64,000 nucleotides of DNA from Sphingobium sp. OAS761. GTDB lineage: Bacteria; Pseudomonadota; Alphaproteobacteria; Sphingomonadales; Sphingomonadaceae. The stretch lies in the NCBI RefSeq assembly GCF_024168485.1, contig NZ_JALJVY010000015.1, positions 25,693-89,692 on the forward strand, given 5' to 3'. This document shows positions 43,078 through 52,220 of the stretch, piece by piece (the first letter of the stretch is position 1; each line of letters begins with the position of its first letter). Under the pieces are notes generated by a model that ran no database searches, had not been told where the DNA came from, and worked only from the letters and a program-made list of their open reading frames with translations. The position numbers and the translations under genes were made by a program.

Positions 43078-43355
43078 CGCGGACCTACAAGCAAGGTCGA
43101 CGGCGCAAGCGGGTTGGAAGGACCGAACGGAGACAAGGTGGCGGATGCTTCAGCGGGAGGCGTAAAACCCGTGCTGGCGACACCCAACAGTACCGCGACA
43201 AAGGCCGCGGCCATGCCCACTCTCAGTTGCGCGGCTACCGAGACTAGCGGTCGCGCCGCGAGCCGTTCGAAGACGGCCTCCTCCAATCCTGCAAGTCCGG
43301 GATGAACGGGGTCGGTGCGAAGGCGGCTCAAAAGCCTATCAAGGTCTGTAGTCAT
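43074..43355 (-). CDS. Small membrane anti-sigma factor (CnrY-like)
   Basis: A 93-residue protein: a cytoplasmic helical N-terminus (about 1-40, DLDRLLSRLRTDPVHPGLAG), one membrane helix (about 45-63) and a short periplasmic tail. Size, topology and order ahead of the CnrX-like and sigma genes match CnrY, the anchor that holds the sigma factor. Sequence similarity is low, as expected for such small proteins. An in-frame GTG precedes the ATG by one codon. Confidence 0.7.
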   Translation of the reverse strand: MTTDLDRLLSRLRTDPVHPGLAGLEEAVFERLAARPLVSVAAQLRVGMAAAFVAVLLGVASTGFTPPAEASATLSPFGPSNPLAPSTLLVGPR

Positions 43356-43479
43356 CACAAATTCCCATCATTCAATCTCGCCCTTCGACGCTGCGACCAC
43401 CCTATCCTATCTTTCACCGCCCAAGCTGGAAATCGGTGTCTGTTCTCGGGCCGTTCGCGCGTCGACAGACCCGCGCGAT

Positions 43480-44076
43480 CTAGGGCATCGGTTTCGCCAT
43501 GCCGGGCATGTCCTTCATCATCGCGTCATGATCCTCGGGCGCGCTGGCGATGGCGGCTTGATATTGCGCCGCCGACATTTTCGGCAATTGCCGGACGAAG
43601 GCGACCATATCCCAGATCAGTTCATCGCTGTGCGTCTTGCCCCATGCCGGCATGGCCGTCAGCTTGACGCCGTGCTTGATGATCCAGAACTGCTCCTTCG
43701 CCGAGTGCCGGGGCTCTCGGAAGAGTTCCGGCGCACTGGGATACAACCCCTGGCTGATTTCGCTCTTTTCCATGCCCGGTGCGAGGTGACACCCGCTGCA
43801 CATCTCCGTGTAGAGCCCGGCTCCGCTCTGGAGCCGCTTCACGTCCATCAGGTTGGCCGGAACGACGATGTTCCGTGACCGGACAGCGATCGAGCGATCC
43901 CGCAATTGGTCGATCATCCAATAGACGGGTTTGCTATGCGGCGCGTCGGCGCCGATGTTATAGATTCCCGTATACACTACCGCGCCACCGATCGCGCCAA
44001 CCGCTAGCGCCGCTACCGCAATGAACGGGCCGCTCGGCAAATGCCGCCTCAATCTTGTTGCCCTGGAATCTGTCAT
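43480..44076 (-). CDS. Membrane-anchored class I cytochrome c
   Basis: A 198-residue cytochrome c. One N-terminal membrane helix (about 20-42), the haem site CSGCH at about residue 94-98, and a probable axial Met in TAMPAWGK. A Met-rich tail (MMKDMPGMAKPMP) recalls the copper proteins nearby. It may take electrons from CopA-type oxidation or a copper-linked redox step; this is inference from position. ATG at 44076 is preferred over an in-frame start at 44157. It is divergent from copC. Confidence 0.82.
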   Translation of the reverse strand: MTDSRATRLRRHLPSGPFIAVAALAVGAIGGAVVYTGIYNIGADAPHSKPVYWMIDQLRDRSIAVRSRNIVVPANLMDVKRLQSGAGLYTEMCSGCHLAPGMEKSEISQGLYPSAPELFREPRHSAKEQFWIIKHGVKLTAMPAWGKTHSDELIWDMVAFVRQLPKMSAAQYQAAIASAPEDHDAMMKDMPGMAKPMP

Positions 44077-44309
44077 CGCGTCCTCCCCAGCAAATACCTT
44101 TGGACGAGTGGTGATTTCGCACCCATCCATTTGGTCATACGCACGGGCGGTCCTCATCCCTCACGGGATGCAAAAAGCATTGATCGGCGCGCCCTGACGT
44201 ACCGACGGATGGATCGCGGCCCAGAGAAATATGTCTGCATCGATGAGGGGTCGCAATCTCGCGTGCGTAATTGCCTTTGTCGGCAGTACCGCCGCCAATG
44301 GAGAAATCG

Positions 44310-44690
44310 ATGTTTCGTAAAACAGTTTTCGCGGTCGCCATGGCGGCCTCGGCCTTCGTAGCTACTGCCGCCTATGCTCACCCCAGGCTGGCGACAGCCC
44401 TGCCCGCCGCCGACGCAACCGTTGCGGCGCCGACAAAGGTTCAGCTCGTCTTTACCGAAGCACTCGTTGCACAATTTTCGGGCATCGACCTCTCCATGAC
44501 CGAGATGCCCGGCATGAAGATGGGACCGATGAAGATCAACGGCGTCAAGGGCGCGCTTGCCGCTGACGGCAAGACCCTCGTTGCGACGTTCGCAAGGCCG
44601 TTGTCGGCCGGGACCTACAAGGTCGACTACCATGTCGTGTCCACCGACACGCATCGCATCCAGGGCAGCTACACCTTCAAGGTCAGGTAA
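44310..44690 (+). CDS. copC: CopC periplasmic copper-binding protein
   Basis: A 126-residue CopC. Signal peptide ends at ATAAYA so that the mature protein begins with His, the N-terminal Cu(II) ligand. The beta-barrel shows PADATVAAPTKVQLVFTEAL, the Met-rich MTEMPGMKMGPMK (Cu(I) site type) and STDTHRIQGSYTFKV at the end. It passes copper to CopD. The start follows tggagaaatcg. copD begins 5 bases later. Confidence 0.92.
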   Translation: MFRKTVFAVAMAASAFVATAAYAHPRLATALPAADATVAAPTKVQLVFTEALVAQFSGIDLSMTEMPGMKMGPMKINGVKGALAADGKTLVATFARPLSAGTYKVDYHVVSTDTHRIQGSYTFKVR

Positions 44691-44695
44691 GGCCC

Positions 44696-45631
44696 ATGCC
44701 GGACATGGTGGCGATTGCCGTCAGGCTGGGTCTCTATCTGGACCTCATGCTTCTCTTTGGGCTGCCGATGTTCGGCCTTTACACATTGCGCGGGGCCGAG
44801 CGGAAATCCGGCTCGGTCCTGCGCTTCCGCCCCGTCCTCGCCACCATCGCCCTGATCGGCATTGGCTTATCGATTTTGGGCATGATGGTGCTGGCGGCAT
44901 CCATGGGGGGCGTCCCGATCGGCGAGATCGATCGGGCGACCATCAACATGGTGATCTCGGGGACGAGCACCGGCGCCGTCTGGCAGGTGCGCATCGCCGC
45001 GCTCCTGCTGATGCTCTATTTTTCGCTCGTGGGATGGCGACGGCCGACCTTTGCTCTGACAGCACTTTCGATCGCGGCGGCCGTTGCCCTTGCGACGCTG
45101 GCGTGGACGGGGCACGGAGCGGCGGATGAAGGCGCGCTTGGTTGGGTTCACCTGGGCGCTGACATCATCCATCTTCTCGCTGCCGGGATATGGATCGGGG
45201 CGCTGTGTGCCCTGTGCCTTCTCATTTTTTGCCCGGCGGCCCGCATGGCCAGGGACCATATCCACCTTTCGCACCGGGCTTTGGACGGCTTTGCGAGGGT
45301 CGGCTCGATCGTGGTCGGCCTGCTCATCCTCTCGGGCCTGGCAAACAGTTGGATATTGATCGGTCCATCAAAACTGGGGTCGCTCTTCACCAGCCTCTAT
45401 GGCGTTCTGCTCCTGGGGAAATTGCTGCTTTTCGGCGCGATGCTGTTGCTGGCGGCGGCCAACCGTTTCTTCCTGACGCCGGCGCTCGCAACCGCGTTGG
45501 AAGAAGGTGATGGCTCCTCCGCCGTCCGCTCGCTGCGGCGAAGCCTCCTGATCGAAAGCGGCTGCGCCATCGCGATCCTTGCGCTGGTCGCCTGGCTCGG
45601 ACTGCTGGCGCCTCCGGCATCGGGAATGTGA
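44696..45631 (+). CDS. copD: CopD inner-membrane copper transport protein
   Basis: A 311-residue polytopic membrane protein with about eight hydrophobic segments and the CopD-like GHGAADEGALGWVHLGADIIHLLAAGIWIGAL block (key residues H, H, W at nucleotides about 45113-45195). CopD imports copper in concert with CopC, probably for cuproenzyme loading. It closes the copCD pair; the next gene is convergent. Confidence 0.9.
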   Translation: MPDMVAIAVRLGLYLDLMLLFGLPMFGLYTLRGAERKSGSVLRFRPVLATIALIGIGLSILGMMVLAASMGGVPIGEIDRATINMVISGTSTGAVWQVRIAALLLMLYFSLVGWRRPTFALTALSIAAAVALATLAWTGHGAADEGALGWVHLGADIIHLLAAGIWIGALCALCLLIFCPAARMARDHIHLSHRALDGFARVGSIVVGLLILSGLANSWILIGPSKLGSLFTSLYGVLLLGKLLLFGAMLLLAAANRFFLTPALATALEEGDGSSAVRSLRRSLLIESGCAIAILALVAWLGLLAPPASGM

Positions 45632-45642
45632 GGGAGCGATTT

Positions 45643-46938
45643 TCAGGGCAACGCGCGGGCTATGGCCTTGATCGCTTTCAGCCCCGACCCGAACCGGGAA
45701 ATTGCGTCCTTGTGCCGTTCCAGCTCGCCATAGGGGAGATAGGCGATTTCTAGATCGGCGATGCGGCTGAAGGCGGGCCGCGCCAGTTGCGCCCGCACGT
45801 CGCCCTCTCGGGCGTCGGGGGCGACCAGAAATAGCCCGGCGGCGGCGTGCAGCTCGCTGCCGCTCAACGCCAGGTCGAGCATGCGAACGATGCCGGAATA
45901 GATCGAGGTCGAGTGCTCCACCTCGAATGCGGCTGCGACCCGATCGCTGTCCCGGTCAAGCCACAGCACATCGATCAGGCGGATGGCGTCGCCGCCGGTC
46001 GAAGTGGCAATCGACGCAGGCAGGCTTTCAAGGCATCCCTCCCCCAAACGCACCCCGTCATACAGACGCCCCCGATCATTTGCCGCGATCCAGACATCAT
46101 AGCCCAACGCACGCCCTATATCGCGAAGCCACGCCTGAATCTCCGAATGCGTCCGGTCGCTTTCGCCCTGCTTTTGAACGGCCTTGTTGAGGCTCTGCGC
46201 CTCGGCCCGTGCCTGTTCGAGCCGCATCGCCCAGGCTCCGGCCTCCTGATCTTCCTTATCACGCGGCGGGGCGGGATAACGCCCCGAGCCAATGTCGAAC
46301 AACAGCCCGCCAATCGCCCCAAGGTCGTTCGACAGCAAATCGCGGAATTGCTCGTTGAGGTCGAGGATGCCCGAGCGCATGGCGAGAAAATGCTGCCAAC
46401 TGCCGAGCTTGACCTTCCCGCCCGTCAGCTTGTTGTAGCCGTTGACGATCGCCGTGTTGAACGGCGGAACGAGCGTGGGATGCAGGAAATAGAGAAGATT
46501 GGCGACCGCTGGCCCCAGACCCTTGATGTTCAGGCGATCGATCGTGTGGATGCCCGCGATAATCTCTTCAGCGGTATCGCAGCAGGCGCAATGATCCAGC
46601 AGCCGTCCAAAGGCGCGCTGGTGCGCCGGATTTTCATAGATGTCGGGTATCCGTAGCTTGGGCTTCCACAAAAAGGCGTGATCCGCGCCCTTGAAGATCT
46701 GCCGCTGCTCCGCAACCGAATGCACCACGGTTTCGAGCGACGATCCACGATAGGCGACGCCAAATCGCCCCGCCTCGATTTCCGCCACCACCTGGGCCAG
46801 ACCGCGGCGGATGGAGCGGAAATTCTTGATGCGCTCGTCCCACAGAAACCAGCTCTGATAGGTTGCGTTCGGGTCTTCCTTCCATCGCTGGATCAGTTGC
46901 CGCGCCAGCAATTCAAAATCCGCCAAATCGCCCCCCAT
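45643..46938 (-). CDS. Predicted PD-(D/E)XK-type nuclease-like protein
   Basis: A 431-residue soluble protein. The middle has a helix-hairpin-helix-like IKGLGPAVANLLYFLHP. The C-terminal 170 residues look like a restriction-endonuclease-type fold: IDVLWLDRDSDRVAAAFEVEHSTSIYSGIVRMLDL (key residues D, E-x-E, a possible ExK variant), then a helix with LELAYLPYGE-like features. I do not recognise the exact family. A DNA-binding repair or restriction role is inferred. It lies 11 bases from the convergent copD and marks the edge of the copper island. Confidence 0.55.
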   Translation of the reverse strand: MGGDLADFELLARQLIQRWKEDPNATYQSWFLWDERIKNFRSIRRGLAQVVAEIEAGRFGVAYRGSSLETVVHSVAEQRQIFKGADHAFLWKPKLRIPDIYENPAHQRAFGRLLDHCACCDTAEEIIAGIHTIDRLNIKGLGPAVANLLYFLHPTLVPPFNTAIVNGYNKLTGGKVKLGSWQHFLAMRSGILDLNEQFRDLLSNDLGAIGGLLFDIGSGRYPAPPRDKEDQEAGAWAMRLEQARAEAQSLNKAVQKQGESDRTHSEIQAWLRDIGRALGYDVWIAANDRGRLYDGVRLGEGCLESLPASIATSTGGDAIRLIDVLWLDRDSDRVAAAFEVEHSTSIYSGIVRMLDLALSGSELHAAAGLFLVAPDAREGDVRAQLARPAFSRIADLEIAYLPYGELERHKDAISRFGSGLKAIKAIARALP

Positions 46939-47041
46939 TGTGCCTTACTGCGTCGATCAGCAACGCTAGCATTCGGCCTGACTGCAAGCCAGATTCCTGA
47001 CCGGCATCAAGCACAAAAATGAGTGCCGCAGGACTTTGGGT

Positions 47042-47308
47042 TCATTGGATGTCGTCGGGTATGTGGACGAGAAGATCGCGCGTATAATCGATGAGCAATC
47101 CGCCCATCGCGGCGCCGAAGACGGTCAGAACAAATAGCAGCGCCAGCAATTTGGGGACAAAGCTGACGGTTTGTTCGTTGACCGACGTCGCGGCCTGGAT
47201 GATCGAGATGACCAGTCCGACCACGCCCATGATGAGCAGAGGCGGCCCGGCCACCATCGCCATCACCCAAAGCGCACGCCCCATCGAGACGGAAAAGGGA
47301 CTATCCAT
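47042..47308 (-). CDS. fliQ: FliQ-type flagellar export protein, orphan
   Basis: An 88-residue protein that aligns by eye with FliQ: two membrane helices, LVISIIQAATSVNEQTVSFVPKLLA (the conserved QAAT-x-NEQT block) and LLIDYTRDLLVHIP at the end. FliQ is part of the flagellar type III export gate and normally sits between fliP and fliR. Neither neighbour nor any other flagellar gene is present in this window, so it is an isolated copy. The reading frame is intact. The roughly 290 bases upstream hold no gene that I can support. Confidence 0.8.
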   Translation of the reverse strand: MDSPFSVSMGRALWVMAMVAGPPLLIMGVVGLVISIIQAATSVNEQTVSFVPKLLALLFVLTVFGAAMGGLLIDYTRDLLVHIPDDIQ

Positions 47309-47602
47309 TGCTTCTCCCGCGGCGGTGGGGTTGTTGCGCGATACGGGACTGTTGCGGGACGGGCGGAGCGGAGTGGGATCATGTTTCCGATCCCTCTTCT
47401 CCTCTGCCGCCCGTCCCGCCCCACGCTGCGACCCGTGGGTTCACGAATGTCGTCCCGCCTAATGGGCTACATCTGATTTACGCATCGTCGTCGCCAACCC
47501 CTCACGCCGCCGTGCATTTTTCCAAAAGGTGCGAAGGCTTTTGAGGGCAGATGCCATGTGCTGCGTAATAGGAGTGAGGATAGACGTCAGCGAAAGGCGC
47601 AC

Positions 47603-48490
47603 ATGTACGACTGCGTTATCATCGGCGGAGGTCCCGCAGGTCTTACGGCAGCGACCTATCTCGGGCGGTTTCTTCGTCGCACGCTGCTCGTGGACGCCGG
47701 GGGCGGCCGTGCCGCTCGCATTCCGAGGACGCACAATCTTCTCGGGTTCCCGGAAGGGATATCCGGCGAAGAGCTGCTTTTGCGCATGCATCAGCATGCC
47801 GCGCGCTACGGCGCGGAATTGGTCAGTGGCATCGTCCATAACATCGCGCGGGCTGAAACCGGCTTTGTCGTCGATATGGGCGCGCGTCCCGTTGAAGCGC
47901 GAACCCTGTTGCTTGCCCAAGGCGTCACAAATCACCAGCCAAGGCTTGCCGCTGAGGTCCACGACCATGCTGTCTCGCGTGGACTTATTCGCTACTGCCC
48001 GGTCTGTGACGGGTTTGAAGTCCGCGGAAAGAGCGTAGCCGTCTTAGGTTGCTCGGACCATGGCGCGGCCGAGGCGCGCTTCATTCGTCGTTATAGCGAT
48101 ACCGTGGCGCTCCTTACCCAGGAGGCTTCGCAGCTTTCAGGAAGCGATGAAGGGGATCTCGTCCGAAGCGGGATCGTGGTCCAGCGCGCCCCCATTCACA
48201 CCCTGTCGGTCAGCGACGACGCTATTCTCGCGAGCCTGGTCGATGGCCCATCGCTAAGGTTCGACACCCTTTATGTCGCGCTTGGAACGTCCGCCCGCTC
48301 GGAATTGGCGCGGATGGCAGGCGCGGAGTTGAGCGCATCGGGTTGCATCATAGTCGATGAGCATCAGCAAACGACGATCGATGGTCTGTTTGCCGCCGGC
48401 GACATCGTTGAGGGATTAGACCAAATCGCCGTTGCTGCGGGCCAGGCAGCCAAGGCGGCTACCGCAATTCACAATCGTTTATCCGGGTAG
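47603..48490 (+). CDS. Thioredoxin-reductase-like flavoprotein
   Basis: A 295-residue FAD/NAD(P)-dependent oxidoreductase. The FAD-binding IIGGGPAGLTAATYL starts at residue 6, the redox pair is CPVCDG (about 133-138), and a C-terminal AAGDIVEGLDQIAVAAGQAAKAATAI binds FAD. The NAD(P) motif reads VLGCSDHGAAEARF, which departs from the usual GGGDSA. It is shorter than TrxR, close to the group of stand-alone reductases near metal genes. ATG at 47603 is favoured over an in-frame start 45 bases earlier. Confidence 0.82.
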   Translation: MYDCVIIGGGPAGLTAATYLGRFLRRTLLVDAGGGRAARIPRTHNLLGFPEGISGEELLLRMHQHAARYGAELVSGIVHNIARAETGFVVDMGARPVEARTLLLAQGVTNHQPRLAAEVHDHAVSRGLIRYCPVCDGFEVRGKSVAVLGCSDHGAAEARFIRRYSDTVALLTQEASQLSGSDEGDLVRSGIVVQRAPIHTLSVSDDAILASLVDGPSLRFDTLYVALGTSARSELARMAGAELSASGCIIVDEHQQTTIDGLFAAGDIVEGLDQIAVAAGQAAKAATAIHNRLSG

Positions 48491-48525
48491 GCGATGCTGA
48501 ACAGGCAAATAATTCAGCAGAGCGC

Positions 48526-48556
48526 TTGACCCTGACATGATGTTAGACCCCAGATA
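48526..48556 (+). promoter_or_regulatory. MerR/CueR-type promoter upstream of the methyltransferase
   Basis: TTGACC, a 19-base spacer and CAGATA. The spacer starts CTGACATGATGTTAG, an almost perfect copy of the dyad upstream of the copper ATPase. A 19-bp spacer is diagnostic of MerR-family control. The -10 is weak. Confidence 0.7.
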
Positions 48557-48580
48557 GGGGCACCACCAAGGAGACGTGCA

Positions 48581-48610
48581 ATGTCGGAATCCTCGAACCG
48601 CCGGCATTGA
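48581..48610 (+). CDS. Possible 9-residue leader peptide
   Basis: ATG TCG ... TGA encodes MSESSNRRH after a good aaggag site, just behind the CueR-type promoter and 30 bases before the methyltransferase start. It may be a leader or the stump of a displaced gene. Weak evidence. Confidence 0.3.
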   Translation: MSESSNRRH

Positions 48611-48640
48611 TGATGTGAGGACCAGCCCAACCGGGAGATC

Positions 48641-49321
48641 ATGCCAATGCCGTCCGCACTCGAGACAGACGAGCGAGCACTACGCCCGCAAAGCTTCACG
48701 CCGCCGCTCGGAACGGGCGATACCGCAGACTATGACCGCGCAATCCGACGATGGACGCGCGAGCTGCGTTGGCGTCACGCGATGCTGTGGCTTGTCGCGC
48801 CGCAGCCCGGCGAAACGATCGCCGATATCGGATGCGGGACCGGCAGCTTCGCGATCATGCTCAAGCAACTGCATCCGGGGGTTTCGATGATCGCCGTCGA
48901 TCCCGACGAGGAGGCACTGCGTCTCGCCCGCGGGAAAGCAGGCCGCGCGGGGCTTGCGATCGACTGGCGCCAGGGCTTTGCCGACACGGTTGCCCCGGCC
49001 AGTGCCGAGGCGGTCACGTCCAGCCTCGTATTCCATCAGGTTCCGCTGGCTGTCAAGCGGAGCAGCCTGGCGGCAATGTACCGGGCGCTGAAGCCCGGCG
49101 GTCGCCTCGTGCTTGCCGATTATGGCCGCCAGTCGGGGCTGATGCGGCTCCTGTTCCGCGTGACCGTTCAGCGGCTCGACGGGATCGAGGACACGCAGCC
49201 CAATGCCGATGGCGTGCTTCCCCGCTTGATCGCCGAGGCGGGTTTTGCCGCCGTGAGCGAGCGTGACCGCATCCACACGGCAACCGGCACGATCGCGATT
49301 CTCACCGCGCGCAGGCACTGA
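48641..49321 (+). CDS. Class I SAM-dependent methyltransferase
   Basis: A 226-residue Rossmann methyltransferase. Motif [17 protein letters not shown] (about residues 63-78), the acidic loop IAVDPDEEA, and motif IV/post region [34 protein letters not shown]. This is the UbiE/Methyltransf_11 style; substrate is unknown. It is unusual as a member of a copper regulon: a CueR-type promoter lies upstream and the copper ATPase downstream. ATG at 48641 follows gggag; 48647 is an alternative. Confidence 0.82.
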   Translation: MPMPSALETDERALRPQSFTPPLGTGDTADYDRAIRRWTRELRWRHAMLWLVAPQPGETIADIGCGTGSFAIMLKQLHPGVSMIAVDPDEEALRLARGKAGRAGLAIDWRQGFADTVAPASAEAVTSSLVFHQVPLAVKRSSLAAMYRALKPGGRLVLADYGRQSGLMRLLFRVTVQRLDGIEDTQPNADGVLPRLIAEAGFAAVSERDRIHTATGTIAILTARRH

Positions 49322-49366
49322 GCGGGCCGCCGTCCGCGTCTCGGATTCCAATAGGGAAATTAATGG

Positions 49367-49397
49367 TTGACCCTGACATGATGTCAGACTCTATCTC
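49367..49397 (+). promoter_or_regulatory. CueR-type promoter of the copper ATPase
   Basis: TTGACC, a 19-base spacer, TATCTC. The spacer carries the perfect dyad CTGACATGATGTCAG. Spacing and dyad fit a MerR-family activator; cueR lies downstream of the ATPase. The ATPase start codon is 23 bases past the -10. Confidence 0.82.
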
Positions 49398-49419
49398 AAA
49401 TGGCGTTGGAGGAACGGAT

Positions 49420-51786
49420 ATGACGAACAGCCACCACGACGCACATGCGGAACACGGTCATAGCTGCTGTGCTGGCGGTAAGGAAAAGGGTGCCGCGACG
49501 GCAATCGATCCGGTTTGCGGAATGACGGTCGATCCGGCGGCGACCTCCCATCACGCCAGCCATGCCGGCCATGACTATCATTTCTGCAGCGCGACTTGCC
49601 GATCCAAATTTATCGCCGATCCCGAACGCTATCTGAGCGATCGCCCGGCTGAACAGGAAGCAGTACCCGAGGGCACCATCTGGACCTGTCCCATGCACCC
49701 GGAGGTGCGGCAGGATCATCCTGGCGCCTGCCCCATATGCGGCATGGCGCTTGAACCCGAATTGGTGAGCGCGGATACGGGGCCGAGCGCCGAACTGATC
49801 GATATGACCCGTCGTTTCTGGATCGGCCTTGCGTTGACCTTGCCGGTGATCGTGCTTGAAATGGGCGGCCACCTCATCCCCGCACTTCACCATATGCTAT
49901 CGCCCGTCGTCTCGGGCTGGGCGCAGTTGGCGCTGGCAACCCCGGTTGTGCTGTGGGCAGGATTTCCCTTCTTCGAGCGTGGATGGATTTCGGTTCGCAC
50001 ACGCAAACTCAACATGTTCACGCTGATCGCGATGGGCACGGGCGTAGCCTGGGCCTATAGCGTCGTGGCGACCCTTGTTCCGGGCATATTCCCCGCCGCA
50101 TTCCGCGCCGCCGATGGGTCGGTCGCGGTCTATTTCGAAGCGGCCGCGGTCATCACTGTGCTGGTTCTGCTGGGACAGGTACTGGAGCTGCGCGCGCGCG
50201 AGCGGACATCGGGCGCTATAAAGGCGCTGCTCAACCTTGCGCCGAAAACCGCGCGTCGCATCGATGCCAATGGCAACGACGAGGAAATATCGCTCGATCT
50301 GGTGGCGGTAGGAGATCGGCTCCGCGTGCGGCCTGGTGAAAAAGTGCCGGTCGACGGCACCGTCGAGGAAGGCCGTTCGTCGCTCGATGAGTCGATGGTA
50401 ACGGGCGAATCCATGCCGGTTTCCAAGACGATCGGCGCCACTGTCATTGGCGGCACGCTCAACCAGAGCGGCGCCCTGGTGATCCGTGCCGAAAAGGTCG
50501 GGCGCGATACGATGCTTGCGCGGATCGTGCAGATGGTTGCCGAGGCCCAACGATCGCGCGCGCCCATCCAGCGTCTTGCCGATCAGGTCGCGGGCTGGTT
50601 TGTGCCGGCGGTGCTGCTTGTCGCCGTGCTGGCCTTCATCGCCTGGGCCGTTCTCGGCCCCGACCCGCGTCTCGCGCACGGCCTCATCGCGGCCGTCGCG
50701 GTCCTCATCATCGCCTGCCCATGCGCGCTTGGACTGGCGACCCCCATGTCGATCATGGTCGGGATCGGCCGGGGCGCTGGGCTGGGTGTTCTCATCAAGA
50801 ATGCCGAGGCTCTCGAACGGATGGAGAAGATCGACACGCTGATCGTCGACAAGACCGGGACGCTGACGGAGGGCAAGCCGAGCGTCACGGCGATCTTGGC
50901 CGCATCGGGTTTTGAGGAAGAGGATGTGCTTCGGCTTGCGTCCGGGGTCGAACGAGCGTCCGAGCACCCGCTGGCGCTCGCTGTCGTCGCGGCCGCCAAT
51001 GCCCGAAACATCGTCATTCCCGAGGTCACGGATTTCGACTCTCCCACGGGCAAGGGCGCCGTGGGCACCGTCGAAGGCAAACAGATCCGATTGGGCAATG
51101 GTCGATTTCTCGCCGAAAGCGGCATCGAGACGGGCCCGCTCGCGGACCGTGCGGATGCGCTGCGCAAGGATGGTGCAACGGCTATTTTCGTCAGCGTCGA
51201 TGACCAACTGGCAGGCGTTCTCGCAATCGCCGACCCGATCAAGGACACTACCAGCACCGCGATCGCCGCGCTCCGTGAGGAAGGCATCCGAGTGGTGATG
51301 CTGACCGGCGACAACCACACGACCGCAAGCGCGGTTGCGAGAAGCCTGGGGATCGAAGAGGTCGAGGCCGAAGTACTCCCCGACCAAAAGAGCGCCGTGG
51401 TCGGACGGTTGAAGGGTGAAGGCCGTATCGTCGCCATGGCCGGCGACGGCGTTAACGACGCGCCGGCGCTGGCCGCCGCCGATGTCGGCATTGCGATGGG
51501 TTCGGGAACCGACGTGGCGATCGAAAGCGCCGGCGTCACGCTGCTCAAAGGGGACTTGAACGGGATCGTGCGGGCGCGGCGCCTCAGCGAGGCCACGATG
51601 TCAAACATTCGGCAGAATCTGTTCTTCGCCTTCATCTACAACGCGGCAGGCGTCCCCATCGCCGCTGGCGCTCTCTATCCGATTTTCGGCATTCTCCTGT
51701 CGCCGATCATTGCCGCTGCGGCCATGGCGCTTTCCTCAGTCAGCGTCGTCACCAATGCGCTCCGCTTGAACCGAACGACAATATGA
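49420..51786 (+). CDS. copA: Copper-translocating P1B-type ATPase
   Basis: A 788-residue Cu(I) exporter. Unlike classical CopA it has no CxxC ferredoxin-like domains; instead a YHS domain (DPVCGMTV, then FCSATC, about residues 30-72) and a heavy-metal-binding segment (WTCPMHPEV and CPICGMAL, about 88-112). Membrane and catalytic motifs are complete: [18 protein letters not shown] near 432, [11 protein letters not shown] near 476, and [20 protein letters not shown]. The CPC motif indicates Cu(I)/Ag(I). The start at 49420 has ggaggaac and lies past the CueR-type promoter; an ATG at 49363 would precede it. It overlaps cueR by four bases. Confidence 0.95.
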   Translation: MTNSHHDAHAEHGHSCCAGGKEKGAATAIDPVCGMTVDPAATSHHASHAGHDYHFCSATCRSKFIADPERYLSDRPAEQEAVPEGTIWTCPMHPEVRQDHPGACPICGMALEPELVSADTGPSAELIDMTRRFWIGLALTLPVIVLEMGGHLIPALHHMLSPVVSGWAQLALATPVVLWAGFPFFERGWISVRTRKLNMFTLIAMGTGVAWAYSVVATLVPGIFPAAFRAADGSVAVYFEAAAVITVLVLLGQVLELRARERTSGAIKALLNLAPKTARRIDANGNDEEISLDLVAVGDRLRVRPGEKVPVDGTVEEGRSSLDESMVTGESMPVSKTIGATVIGGTLNQSGALVIRAEKVGRDTMLARIVQMVAEAQRSRAPIQRLADQVAGWFVPAVLLVAVLAFIAWAVLGPDPRLAHGLIAAVAVLIIACPCALGLATPMSIMVGIGRGAGLGVLIKNAEALERMEKIDTLIVDKTGTLTEGKPSVTAILAASGFEEEDVLRLASGVERASEHPLALAVVAAANARNIVIPEVTDFDSPTGKGAVGTVEGKQIRLGNGRFLAESGIETGPLADRADALRKDGATAIFVSVDDQLAGVLAIADPIKDTTSTAIAALREEGIRVVMLTGDNHTTASAVARSLGIEEVEAEVLPDQKSAVVGRLKGEGRIVAMAGDGVNDAPALAAADVGIAMGSGTDVAIESAGVTLLKGDLNGIVRARRLSEATMSNIRQNLFFAFIYNAAGVPIAAGALYPIFGILLSPIIAAAAMALSSVSVVTNALRLNRTTI

Positions 51787-52169
51787 ACATCGGCGCGGCA
51801 TCAAAGGTCAGCGGCGTTTCACAGCGAATGATACGCCACTATGAGCAGATTGCATTGATACCCGCGCCGGCAAGGCGCTCGGGCGGGTTTCGGGACTATT
51901 CCGACGCGGACATCCATCGTTTGCGCTTCATCGCCAACGCACGCGACCTGGGATTTCCGATTGAGGAAATTCGGACGCTGCTCAGCCTTTGGTCAGACCG
52001 CCACCGGGCCAGTGCCGAAGTGAAGGCACTAGCCGAAGCGCGCGCACTGGAGCTGGGCCGCAAGGCAGCGGTTCTGGAACGCATGCGCGAGACGCTACTT
52101 GCGCTTGCCGCTGACTGTCATGGCGATCAGCGGCCCGAATGCCCTATTCTTGAAAACCTCGAACGCTGA
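51783..52169 (+). CDS. cueR: CueR copper-responsive MerR regulator
   Basis: A 128-residue MerR-family activator. DNA-binding domain: [21 protein letters not shown]. The metal loop has C112 and C120 in CHGDQRPEC, the CueR C-x7-C arrangement with the same numbering as E. coli CueR, and Ser at position 77, as in the monovalent-metal group. It should activate the two 19-bp-spacer promoters at 48526 and 49367. Its start overlaps the ATPase stop, so it is made from the promoter it controls. Confidence 0.93.
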   Translation: MNIGAASKVSGVSQRMIRHYEQIALIPAPARRSGGFRDYSDADIHRLRFIANARDLGFPIEEIRTLLSLWSDRHRASAEVKALAEARALELGRKAAVLERMRETLLALAADCHGDQRPECPILENLER

Positions 52170-52220
52170 CACTCGATCCGACTTGCTGATTAAGTCAGTC
52201 GAGCACGCCCTTGGTGGCTC

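Noticed and set aside
47309..47602. Possible gene or short repeats between fliQ and the flavoprotein
   Set aside because: Only short cgggac/gcggg repeats and no frame with a ribosome site or recognisable product; left as intergenic.
49897..51387. 496-codon minus-strand frame opposite the copper ATPase
   Set aside because: Arg/Asp/Gly-rich antisense translation typical of GC-rich genes; the plus strand has a complete P-type ATPase.
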